Position numbers and translations under genes: made by a program | Shown: positions 43,013 to 50,692 of the stretch, one piece after another | How positions within the stretch are numbered: the stretch's first letter is position 1 | Layout: the number at the start of each line of letters is the position of its first letter | NCBI GenBank assembly: GCA_934539295.1 | Contig: CAKTCN010000021.1 | Location: 1-58,956, forward strand | DNA length: 58,956 bases | Source: an uncultured Allosphingosinicella sp. | Lineage (GTDB): Bacteria; Pseudomonadota; Alphaproteobacteria; Sphingomonadales; Sphingomonadaceae | Reading direction: 5' to 3' | Notes under the pieces: model-generated | What the model was told of the DNA's origin: nothing | What the model saw: only the letters and a program-made list of their open reading frames with translations | Databases searched by the model: none

Positions 43013-46000
43013 ATGAAGAAGCTGAGTTTGCTCGGCACGAGCGCATTGCGTTCTGCGCCGGCTATCATTCTTGCGCTAAGCGCTGCATCGCCGCTTTACG
43101 CGCAGACGGACTCGGGCACGCCTCCGGAAGTGCTGGCAGGCGAGCAAGAGCTCGAATCCGGTCAAAATGCGACTCAGGGCGAAGAGATCCTCGTCACCGG
43201 CTCCCGCATTCGTAGCCCCGGCCTCACCTCCAACGTTCCGGTCACCGCGATTGGCGGCGAGGAGATTTTTGAGCAGGGTCAAACCAGCATCGGTGATCTG
43301 CTGAACGAGCTGCCGGCACTCCGCAGCACCTTCGGTCAGCAGAATTCCGGTCGTTTCCTCGGTACGACTGGTCTTAACCTTCTCGACCTTCGTGGCCTTG
43401 GTCCGCAGCGTACGCTGGTGCTCGTCAACGGTCGTCGCCACGTCGCTGCCGACATCCTTTCGAACGGTGTTTCGCCCGACGTCAACACGATCCCGAGCGA
43501 CCTGCTCGAGCGAGTGGACGTTGTCACCGGCGGCAACTCGGCAATCTATGGTTCCGACGCTCTTGCCGGTGTCGTGAACTTCATCCTGAAGCGCGACTTC
43601 GAAGGCGTGCAGGCTCGCGGCCAGGCGGGTGTCACCGGTTATGGCGCCGGCGGCAATCAGTACGGCTCGATCATGGCGGGCAAGAACTTCGGCGGTGGCC
43701 GCGGCAACATCGTCGCCCACGCGGAATATGCTCATCAAGAGCGCCTCTTTGGCTCCGATGTGCCGCACCTTCGTCAGAATAACGGCTTCGTGGCAATCGA
43801 CAGCGATCCCGCTGGCACGCCCAATGGCAGCGACGGAATCCCCGACAGCGTCTTCATGCGCGACATCCGGGCGACCAGCATTTCGTCCAACACGCTGATC
43901 AACTTCGCTCAGGGTGCCGGCGCTCCGTGCGGACGCGGGTTCAACAACACCCCGTACAACTGCCTGTTCCAGTTCAACCCGGAGGGCACGGCCCTCAGCG
44001 CAGTGACGGGTACGCGCGTCGGCACCGGTCCGCTCGGCTCCCTGCTGGGTGGTACCGCACCGACCAATCGCGAAGGGCCGCTGCTCACGGTTCTGCCGTT
44101 CCAAGAGCGTATGAACGCGAACATCCTGGCTCACTACACCGTGAGCGATGCGTTTGAACCGTTCATCGAAGCCAAGTTCGTCCGCGTGAACACGCAGGGT
44201 CAGAACTCCAGCCCCGCGTTCATCCAGGGAAGCTCGATCGATGCCAATCGCGAGCGCATTCGCCTGGACAACCCGTATCTGACGCCGGCACTGCGTACGC
44301 AGATTGCCAATCAGATCCTGGCTTCCGGCATTCGCCCGAACACGTCGACTCAGGTCGCATTGACGGATGCGGATCGCGCGGCGATCGCTGCGGGAACCTA
44401 TCGTTTCCCGATCCAGCGCTACCTGCTCGACCTCGGCGTGCGCGACGAGCGCTCGCAGCGCGACACGTACCGCATCGTCGGCGGTGCTCGTGGCACGTTC
44501 AACGACGACTGGTCGTATGAAGTCTCCGCCAATTATGGCCGGTTCGACGAGAAGACCACCGTGTTGGGCAACATCAACCAGCAGCGCTTCCTGCTGGCGA
44601 TCGATTCGGGCATCAACCCGGCGACGGGCCAGATCGCCTGCCGCGCACAATTCGACCCTGCGGCACGAATTGACGTAATCGGTACCGATCGCAGCGCAGA
44701 ATTGCTTGCATCCGACATCTCGGCCTGCATTCCCTACAACCCGTTCGGCGCCGGTGCAGGCAACGACGCGGCCCGCGGTTACATCGTGCAGGACACGGAG
44801 TCGGTCGGCACGCTCGAGCAGCTCGTGTTCAGCGGCTATGTATCGGGCGACACCAGCCAGTGGTTCGAACTGCCGGGCGGTCCGGTCGGTTTCGCCATCG
44901 GTGCCGAATATCGGAGGGAAGATGCGTTCTTCCAGGCGGACCCGCTCGTCGAGCAGGGCTTCACCTTCTATAACGCACTGCCGACCTTCGATCCGCCTTC
45001 GTTCGAAGTGAAGGAAGCGTTTGCCGAAGTTCGACTGCCGCTCCTCAGCGGAACGCCGTTCTTCGAGGATCTGGCCGTAACTGCAGCCGGCCGCGTCGCC
45101 GACTACAAGGGCGGCGCAGGAACGGTGTTCGCATACAATGCCGGCTTGGAATGGCAGCCGATCGAGGACGTTCGTTTCCGTGCGAACTACGGTCGGTCGG
45201 TGCGCGCTCCTAACGTAGCTGAAACCGCATCGCCGCTCGGCCAGAACTTCGCGCCGGGCTTCCAAGACCCGTGCCGTCCCGCCAACATCGGCACTGGTAC
45301 GCAGTATCGGGCCGCGAACTGCGCAGCTGATCTTGGCCCGCTGCTCGCCGGCTTTGATTTGCCGAACTACTCGCTGGAACTGCTCAGCGGCAGCAACCCG
45401 GAACTGAATGAAGAAACGTCCGACTCGTACACGGTCGGTGCAGTTGTCACCCCGAGCTTCGCTCCGGGACTTTCGATCACCGTCGATTATTACGACATCA
45501 CGGTGAACGACGTGATCAGTTCGCCTTCGGCGCAAACGATCGTGAACACCTGCTACGATCTGCCTGACCGCAACAACCAGTTCTGCGCGCTCTTCGAGCG
45601 GTTCCGTGGTCCTGGCAATGGTCCGGCCGACGAGATCCCGGGTGAGATCCTGGCAACCAGCCTGGAGGTCATCCCGCTGAACTATGCAGCGCTGAAGGTG
45701 CGCGGCATCGACACGGAAATCGCCTATCGCAAGAGCATTGGCGCGAACAGCCGCATCGATACCCGCTTCATCTACACGCATCAGCTGAAGAACAGCGCCT
45801 ACACGAACCCGGCAGACCCGAATTTCGAGAACCGGATCCTGGGCGAACTCGGCGATCCGCAGGACGAGTTCCAGTGGGATGTCGATCTTACGCTGAACCA
45901 GCTCACCATCGGCTACCAGATGCGTTACCTCGACTCGATGGTGATCGGCGCTTGGGAAGACCAGAACGTTCTGCAGGGCCGTCCCGCGCAGAATGCGGAT

Positions 46001-46207
46001 GCTGCGGATATCCTCAGCTACCCGGAAACGTTCTACCACGACGTGCGCCTCGCGGTTAATCTTGACGATGCGTACAGCTTCTACGCTGGTATCGACAACG
46101 TCCTGAATACGGTTCCGCCGCTCGGCGCGACCGGTACGGCCGCCGGCAGCGCGATCTACAATGCACGTGGTCGCAACTTCTTCGCAGGCTTCCGCGCTCG
46201 CTTCTGA
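43013..46207 (+). CDS. large TonB-dependent receptor
   Basis: A 1064-residue outer-membrane receptor starting at ATG 43013 (upstream frame residues look random). The signal peptide ends near SPLYAQ, EEILVTGSRIR is the TonB-box region, and the plug holds NLLDLRGLGPQRTLVLVNGRRHV and the ERVDVVTGGNSAIYGSDALAGVVNFIL signature. The very long barrel ends with FFAGFRARF. This Oar/NicT-like large-receptor class in sphingomonads and Caulobacter often takes up sugars or other non-iron substrates. No Fur-like box was seen; CTATAAC lies about 28 bp before the start. An intrinsic terminator follows. Confidence 0.9.
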   Translation: MKKLSLLGTSALRSAPAIILALSAASPLYAQTDSGTPPEVLAGEQELESGQNATQGEEILVTGSRIRSPGLTSNVPVTAIGGEEIFEQGQTSIGDLLNELPALRSTFGQQNSGRFLGTTGLNLLDLRGLGPQRTLVLVNGRRHVAADILSNGVSPDVNTIPSDLLERVDVVTGGNSAIYGSDALAGVVNFILKRDFEGVQARGQAGVTGYGAGGNQYGSIMAGKNFGGGRGNIVAHAEYAHQERLFGSDVPHLRQNNGFVAIDSDPAGTPNGSDGIPDSVFMRDIRATSISSNTLINFAQGAGAPCGRGFNNTPYNCLFQFNPEGTALSAVTGTRVGTGPLGSLLGGTAPTNREGPLLTVLPFQERMNANILAHYTVSDAFEPFIEAKFVRVNTQGQNSSPAFIQGSSIDANRERIRLDNPYLTPALRTQIANQILASGIRPNTSTQVALTDADRAAIAAGTYRFPIQRYLLDLGVRDERSQRDTYRIVGGARGTFNDDWSYEVSANYGRFDEKTTVLGNINQQRFLLAIDSGINPATGQIACRAQFDPAARIDVIGTDRSAELLASDISACIPYNPFGAGAGNDAARGYIVQDTESVGTLEQLVFSGYVSGDTSQWFELPGGPVGFAIGAEYRREDAFFQADPLVEQGFTFYNALPTFDPPSFEVKEAFAEVRLPLLSGTPFFEDLAVTAAGRVADYKGGAGTVFAYNAGLEWQPIEDVRFRANYGRSVRAPNVAETASPLGQNFAPGFQDPCRPANIGTGTQYRAANCAADLGPLLAGFDLPNYSLELLSGSNPELNEETSDSYTVGAVVTPSFAPGLSITVDYYDITVNDVISSPSAQTIVNTCYDLPDRNNQFCALFERFRGPGNGPADEIPGEILATSLEVIPLNYAALKVRGIDTEIAYRKSIGANSRIDTRFIYTHQLKNSAYTNPADPNFENRILGELGDPQDEFQWDVDLTLNQLTIGYQMRYLDSMVIGAWEDQNVLQGRPAQNADAADILSYPETFYHDVRLAVNLDDAYSFYAGIDNVLNTVPPLGATGTAAGSAIYNARGRNFFAGFRARF

Positions 46208-46232
46208 TTTGAGCGGAATACTGTTAGAATTC

Positions 46233-46264
46233 GGGGGCAAGAGGCAACTCTTGCCCCCTTTTCG
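46233..46264 (+). terminator. rho-independent terminator after the large TonB receptor
   Basis: GGGGGCAAGA and TCTTGCCCCC pair perfectly around GGCAAC and are followed by TTTTC. It lies only about 14 bp before the start of the oxygenase gene. Confidence 0.9.
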
Positions 46265-46277
46265 TGAGCCGATCACA

Positions 46278-47249
46278 ATGCAATCCACTCTTGTAGAGGC
46301 GGCACGGCGCGACGCGCTTGCAGGTCGCAACCGGGAAGCCTCGCAGCGTCTCGCAGTTGCCAGCGCGAACGGAGACGCACTTGCCTCGGTCGAGCTCGCC
46401 CGTTGGTTCCTGGCAGGTGATTTTATCCAGCGGGATCTCGGGGCTGCTCGTGAATTGTTCAGACGCGCTGCCGTTGGGGGTGACATGGAGGCGCTGGATG
46501 CGTTTACCGCCTTCCTTGCCGCGGGTGTCGGCGGGCCTCGCGACTGGTCCGGAGCGATGCAGCTGCTACAGCGGCGCAAGATGGAGCCCCACGTCGCCCG
46601 GCAGATGCGCGTGCTTGATAGTATGTCGCTCGATGCGGCGGGCGACCCGGTGCAAGCCTACTCACCGGAACTCCTAAGTGGCAGCCCCGACGTCCGGCTG
46701 TTCCGCGCCTTTCTTACAGAAGCGGAATGCAACTACCTGATCGAGGTGGCCGAACCGCACCTCACCGCATCGATGGTCATCGACCCTGGCACAGGCGCCT
46801 TCATCCGCCATCCCGTTCGCCGCTCGGACGCTATGGCATTTCCCTTGATGTCGGAAAATCCTGTGATCCATGCGATCAATCGCCGTATCGCGTTGGCTTC
46901 GAACACTTCACCTCAACAGGGTGAGCCTCTGCAAATTCTTCGTTACCAGCCAGGAGATGAGTACCGTCCGCACCTTGATGCGCTTCCGGGCGAAGCCAAT
47001 CAGCGTATCCTGACGTTCCTTATCTACCTGAACGATGATTATGGGGGGGGTGCGACGTCCTTTCCACAACTCGAAATCGACGTGAGGGGCCGGATGGGCG
47101 ATGCCTTGCTCTTCCGCAACGCTGACGCCAACGGTGTTCCGGACGTACGGACGCGGCACGCCGGTTGTCCTGTCACAAGCGGGGTCAAGAAGATCGCGTC
47201 GCGCTGGATCAGGGTCACGCCGTTGGATCTCACAGGCAAAGTCCGCTGA
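46278..47249 (+). CDS. Sel1-like / prolyl 4-hydroxylase-type 2OG-Fe(II) oxygenase
   Basis: A 323-residue protein from ATG 46278. Residues about 20-90 resemble Sel1/TPR helical repeats (LAVASANGDALASVELARWFLAGDF). Residues about 135-320 form a double-stranded beta-helix oxygenase, with Fe ligands His232 and Asp234 in RPHLDAL, a distal His in TRHAGCPV (about 293) and an Arg/Lys for 2-oxoglutarate in KKIASRWIRV. Such enzymes often sit beside large TonB receptors in sphingomonads. Expression must come through the terminator or from a promoter inside the receptor gene. Confidence 0.87.
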   Translation: MQSTLVEAARRDALAGRNREASQRLAVASANGDALASVELARWFLAGDFIQRDLGAARELFRRAAVGGDMEALDAFTAFLAAGVGGPRDWSGAMQLLQRRKMEPHVARQMRVLDSMSLDAAGDPVQAYSPELLSGSPDVRLFRAFLTEAECNYLIEVAEPHLTASMVIDPGTGAFIRHPVRRSDAMAFPLMSENPVIHAINRRIALASNTSPQQGEPLQILRYQPGDEYRPHLDALPGEANQRILTFLIYLNDDYGGGATSFPQLEIDVRGRMGDALLFRNADANGVPDVRTRHAGCPVTSGVKKIASRWIRVTPLDLTGKVR

Positions 47250-47258
47250 GTCGGGATA

Positions 47259-48299
47259 TCATCGGTAATCACGCTTGTGCCTGCGCCCAAGCGTAGTCAG
47301 TAGCTCATATTGCGAGAGGCCCGACTGGATGGATGCTGTCGGTAGGTCGAAGTCGATCTGGACCCAGTCGCCTTCGCGAAGATGGGGTTGGGCGTCGACG
47401 CAGATGGCGGCGAGGTCCATCGAGACGCGGCCGAGCACGGGCATCGGCGTGTCGCCCACGCGTGCCTGTCCGCGACCGGAAAAGCCGCGCAGGTAGCCGT
47501 CCGCATAGCCGATGTTGAGGATGGCGATTTCGTGGGGGCCATCGGCCTTGTAGGCGTGATTGTAGCCGACGCCGTCACCCGCCTCCACCCGGCGACGCTG
47601 GACGATCTGCGCTTCGATGCGGACGACCTGCCGGATATGACCGGCCGCTTCGGCCCGCGGCACCCCTCCGTAGAGCGCGATGCCCGGCCTGGTCAGGTCG
47701 AACGCATAGTCCCGGCCGAGGCAGATGCCCGCGCTGTTCGCCAGGCTATAGCGCCGCGCCGCTACCCGTTCTTTCGCCGCGCGGAAGGCCGACAATTGCG
47801 CCATGTTGGCGGGCATGTCCTCGTCCGCGCAGGCGAGATGGCTCATGAGCGTGTCGATGACGAGGCCGTCGAGCAAGCCTGCCTCCACATCCGCCCGCGA
47901 CAGTCCCAGGCGGTTCATGCCGGTGTCGATCATGACGTCGCACGGGCGGCAGGTAGCCCGCCAGCGCGCCACTTGCGCAGCCGTGTTGAGCACCGGCCGT
48001 GCGGGCGATGCGGCCGCATAGGGCATGTCCTGTTCGCCCGCGCCGTGCAGCACGGACAGGGCTGCATCGCCCAAGTGCGGCAGCAGTGCCTCCGCCTCGC
48101 CCCAGGTCGCGACGAAAAAGTCGCGGCAACCTGCATCCAGGAGAGATGCTGCAGCCTGCGACGCACCGGTGCCGTAGCCGTCCGCCTTCAGCGCAGCACC
48201 ACAGGCAGCCTGGCCGCCTTTCGCCCTCAACCAGCGCCAATTATCGGCGATCGCCCCGGTGTCGACGATGAGGCGCAAGGGGATGTGCGGGCGGGTCAC
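47259..48299 (-). CDS. alr: alanine racemase
   Basis: Alanine racemase (346 residues) makes D-alanine for peptidoglycan. The PLP-binding Lys38 lies in CGAALKADGYGTG, the opposing catalytic Tyr is in GVGYNHAY, and substrate/cofactor segments include MIDTGMNRLGL and GRVSMDLAAI. The C-terminal beta domain ends with ELLTTLGRRHKRDYR. It converges on the oxygenase gene with a 9-bp gap. It is slightly shorter than many Alr proteins but has all the key residues. Confidence 0.93.
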   Translation of the reverse strand: MTRPHIPLRLIVDTGAIADNWRWLRAKGGQAACGAALKADGYGTGASQAAASLLDAGCRDFFVATWGEAEALLPHLGDAALSVLHGAGEQDMPYAAASPARPVLNTAAQVARWRATCRPCDVMIDTGMNRLGLSRADVEAGLLDGLVIDTLMSHLACADEDMPANMAQLSAFRAAKERVAARRYSLANSAGICLGRDYAFDLTRPGIALYGGVPRAEAAGHIRQVVRIEAQIVQRRRVEAGDGVGYNHAYKADGPHEIAILNIGYADGYLRGFSGRGQARVGDTPMPVLGRVSMDLAAICVDAQPHLREGDWVQIDFDLPTASIQSGLSQYELLTTLGRRHKRDYR

Positions 48300-48410
48300 G
48301 GCGGCAGGCGATAACGCGTGCGTGCGGGCTAGTCCAATGGCTTGCCGGCCGTGGTCGCGATCAACCCGCAGTGCTCCGGTGCGGCACAGGTGAGACGCCG
48401 CGGATTGCGG

Positions 48411-49643
48411 CTAGGTTGCACGACCTGCTGCGAGCGCCGCCTCGGCCGCTGCCACGCCGGTCGCGTTGGCACCATGTGCGGTCGAGAAATCATGGGGGGA
48501 GCATGCCTCGCCTGCGAAGAAGATGCGGTCCTCCACACTTGCGGCCAGTATCGCGCGGGCGGCGGCATGGCCCGGAAGGGCATGGCTGTACGATCCGCCG
48601 ATCGCCGGCTCTTTTCCCCACGCAGACCCGGTGATGAGATGCGCGCGCCGCCCGAAGCTGCTGCCGAGAAGGCCGCATAATTGCTCCAGCGCGAAGTCGG
48701 CCGTGGCAGCGTTACCCTGCGCCTCCAGTTCGGCAGCACCCGTGCCGCCGAAGAAGCATTCGACCACCGGGCAGCCGAAGGGACGCAGATAATAGCTGCC
48801 GCCATTTGCGAGATGCGGGTCGCCGATCAGGTGGCAATCGGGAGGGAACTCGCCGGGCTCGTCGAGGCGAAGGAACAGCTTGTTGGCGGGGCCGAGCGGG
48901 AGGTGCGTGGCCGCCTGCGCCTTGTCGTCGAGTGGCGGATCGAAGCGCAGGGCGCCCGATGCGAGCACGTTGGTGGACACGGTAACGATCACGGCCGCGG
49001 CCGTTATCGTGCCGGCGTCCGTCTCCAGCCGCAGCGGGCTGCGGCGGCGATCCACTGCCTTGGCGCGCGTGCCCAGGCGAATGGGCAGGTCGGCACCTGC
49101 CGCCGCGATCAGTGCGCCATAACCCCGGGGAAGGCGCCAATTCTCGTCCGTCGCCGCATCCTCATAGGCGAGGTAGTCGGCGACCGAGAGTTGCCGCAAC
49201 GACGCGCCGTTCAGATAGCCGCTGATCGCGTCGAGATGATCGTTCCACCGGTTTCCCGGTTCGAGCGCGTCAGCCGCGCAGTCGCTCGGCGGAGGCGCCT
49301 CACGCAGGCGCTTCTCGAACGCGGCATAGGCCTCACCCGCTTCGCGTTGTTCCTGTCGGGAAAAGCCGAGGTCGCCGAGCTGCGCTTCCCAGGCGGGCGG
49401 GGTGCGATCGATTTCGAAGCCAAGCCGGTCGGCCGCATCGACCCAGGGATTGCGGTCTGCCGAGTGGAGCCAGCCGCAGCCGAGATCGAGATGCACGCCG
49501 TCGCCCGACACGGTCCTTGCCCGCCCGCCCGGCGCCGCGCCTGCTTCCAGGATGATGTAGCGTGTCGCGGTTCCGGCAAGCAGGCGGCCGGCGGCGATAC
49601 CCGCAGCGCCGGCGCCGATGATCGCTATGTCGAAATCCGTCAT
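48411..49643 (-). CDS. flavin-containing amine oxidase family protein
   Basis: A 410-residue FAD enzyme from ATG 49643. The Rossmann motif IAIIGAGAAGIAAGRLL (residues 6-22) is followed by EAGAAPGGRARTV, the amine-oxidase second glycine signature. The C-terminal FAD segment is RIFFAGEACSPHDFSTAHGANATGVAAAEA. The family oxidises mono- and polyamines, or acts as desaturases; the substrate is unknown. It lies 63 bp after the 55-residue protein gene, in the same direction, and downstream of the response regulator. Confidence 0.88.
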   Translation of the reverse strand: MTDFDIAIIGAGAAGIAAGRLLAGTATRYIILEAGAAPGGRARTVSGDGVHLDLGCGWLHSADRNPWVDAADRLGFEIDRTPPAWEAQLGDLGFSRQEQREAGEAYAAFEKRLREAPPPSDCAADALEPGNRWNDHLDAISGYLNGASLRQLSVADYLAYEDAATDENWRLPRGYGALIAAAGADLPIRLGTRAKAVDRRRSPLRLETDAGTITAAAVIVTVSTNVLASGALRFDPPLDDKAQAATHLPLGPANKLFLRLDEPGEFPPDCHLIGDPHLANGGSYYLRPFGCPVVECFFGGTGAAELEAQGNAATADFALEQLCGLLGSSFGRRAHLITGSAWGKEPAIGGSYSHALPGHAAARAILAASVEDRIFFAGEACSPHDFSTAHGANATGVAAAEAALAAGRAT

Positions 49644-49705
49644 GACACGCCTCAACGCGTGTCGCGCTGCACGGTGCCGGGTGATGTCGGCGGCAGCGTG
49701 CAGGA

Positions 49706-49873
49706 TCATGCCGCCGTCACGATTGCCCCTCGTGCCCGCGTCACGTCGGCGGGCGGAGCCACCGTCACCAGCACGCTGGTCGTCATCACGATCGCGCCGA
49801 TGGCGCTCAGCGTTTCGGCAACCAGGCGTGAGCGAGCGTGGCTGCGCGTCTTCCGGTCGATGCGAGTCTTCAT
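49706..49873 (-). CDS. 55-residue membrane protein, candidate two-component target
   Basis: A short gene starting at ATG 49873 with AAGGAGG 5 bp upstream, which argues that it is translated. The protein begins MKTRIDRKTRSHARSRLVAETLS (basic) and continues with one hydrophobic segment (IGAIVMTTSVLVTVAPP, about 26-42). No family is recognised. Upstream (49950-49968) is a CCTGTTACA motif also present before the kinase gene, so the neighbouring response regulator may control it. Confidence 0.7.
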   Translation of the reverse strand: MKTRIDRKTRSHARSRLVAETLSAIGAIVMTTSVLVTVAPPADVTRARGAIVTAA

Positions 49874-49949
49874 GGAAACCTCCTTATCTACGAACCAGAG
49901 GCGGTTTAGACGTGCCGCGTCACAGGCGGATTGCTGCACCTCGGCAAAG

Positions 49950-49968
49950 CGGTCACGAATGTAACAGG
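49950..49968 (-). promoter_or_regulatory. CCTGTTACA motif upstream of the 55-residue protein
   Basis: Read on the minus strand the sequence is CCTGTTACATTCGTGACCG. It matches 14 of 19 positions of the motif at 53436-53454, including an identical CCTGTTACA. It lies between the response-regulator stop and the small gene, 77-95 bp before its start. Confidence 0.5.
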
Positions 49969-49969
49969 C

Positions 49970-50692
49970 TCAGGCGCCCTGCCCTGCCGGCACGAAGATG
50001 TAGCCGGCGCCGCGCACGGTCTTCAGCGTCCGGGGCAGCTTGGGATCGGGCTCGATCTTCTGACGTAGCCTTGCGACGCGCATGTCTATCGACCGGTCGA
50101 ACGGCGCCATCTCTGCATTGTGTGCCAGGTCGAGCAGCTGGTCGCGCGTGAGCACCCGGCCCGAATGCTCCGCGAAGGTGCGCAGCAGATCATATTCCAT
50201 CGCGGTGATCGCGACTTCGGTCCCGTCCGCCTCGAACAATTTGTGGTTTTCCATGTTGAGGATGCAGCGGCCGAAGCGCACCTCATGCCCCATGGTCGCG
50301 ATCGGTGCAGCCGCGGATGCCGATCTCCGCAGCACCGCCCTGATCCGGGCCAGCAATTCGCGCAGGTCGAACGGCTTGGCGACATAATCGTCCGCGCCGA
50401 CTTCCAGCCCCACCACCCGATCGACCGTGTCGCGATTGGCCGTGAGCATGATGATCGCCACCCCGCCGCGCTCCCGCAGGTAACGGGCGATGGAAAGGCC
50501 GTCCTCGCCCGGCATGTTGATGTCGAGAAGAACGAGGTCGACCGGCCTGCTGCCCATCAGGTCGCGAAGGCCGGAGCCGCCGTCGGCGACGCTTACGGCG
50601 AAACCCTGCTCCATCAGATAGTCACGCACCCCTTCGCGAAGGTCTTCCTCGTCGTCGACCACCACGACGTGCGTCGAGAGCGTGTCGTTCAC
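49970..50692 (-). CDS. OmpR/PhoB-family response regulator
   Basis: A 240-residue regulator from GTG 50692. The receiver domain has VVVVDDEEDLREG with the acidic pocket, the phospho-acceptor Asp near residue 56 in LLDINMPGEDG, Thr in MLTAN and Lys in VAKPFDLREL. The C-terminal winged-helix output has HKLFEADGTEVAITAMEYDLLRTFAEHSGRVLTRDQLLDLAH and the final TVRGAGYIFV. The start overlaps the kinase stop by GTGA, so the two are co-translated and are a cognate pair. Confidence 0.94.
   Translation of the reverse strand: MNDTLSTHVVVVDDEEDLREGVRDYLMEQGFAVSVADGGSGLRDLMGSRPVDLVLLDINMPGEDGLSIARYLRERGGVAIIMLTANRDTVDRVVGLEVGADDYVAKPFDLRELLARIRAVLRRSASAAAPIATMGHEVRFGRCILNMENHKLFEADGTEVAITAMEYDLLRTFAEHSGRVLTRDQLLDLAHNAEMAPFDRSIDMRVARLRQKIEPDPKLPRTLKTVRGAGYIFVPAGQGA

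Noticed and set aside
43076..46579. 1167-codon minus-strand frame across the large TonB receptor
   Set aside because: No domain or start signal; it mirrors the receptor gene and crosses its terminator.
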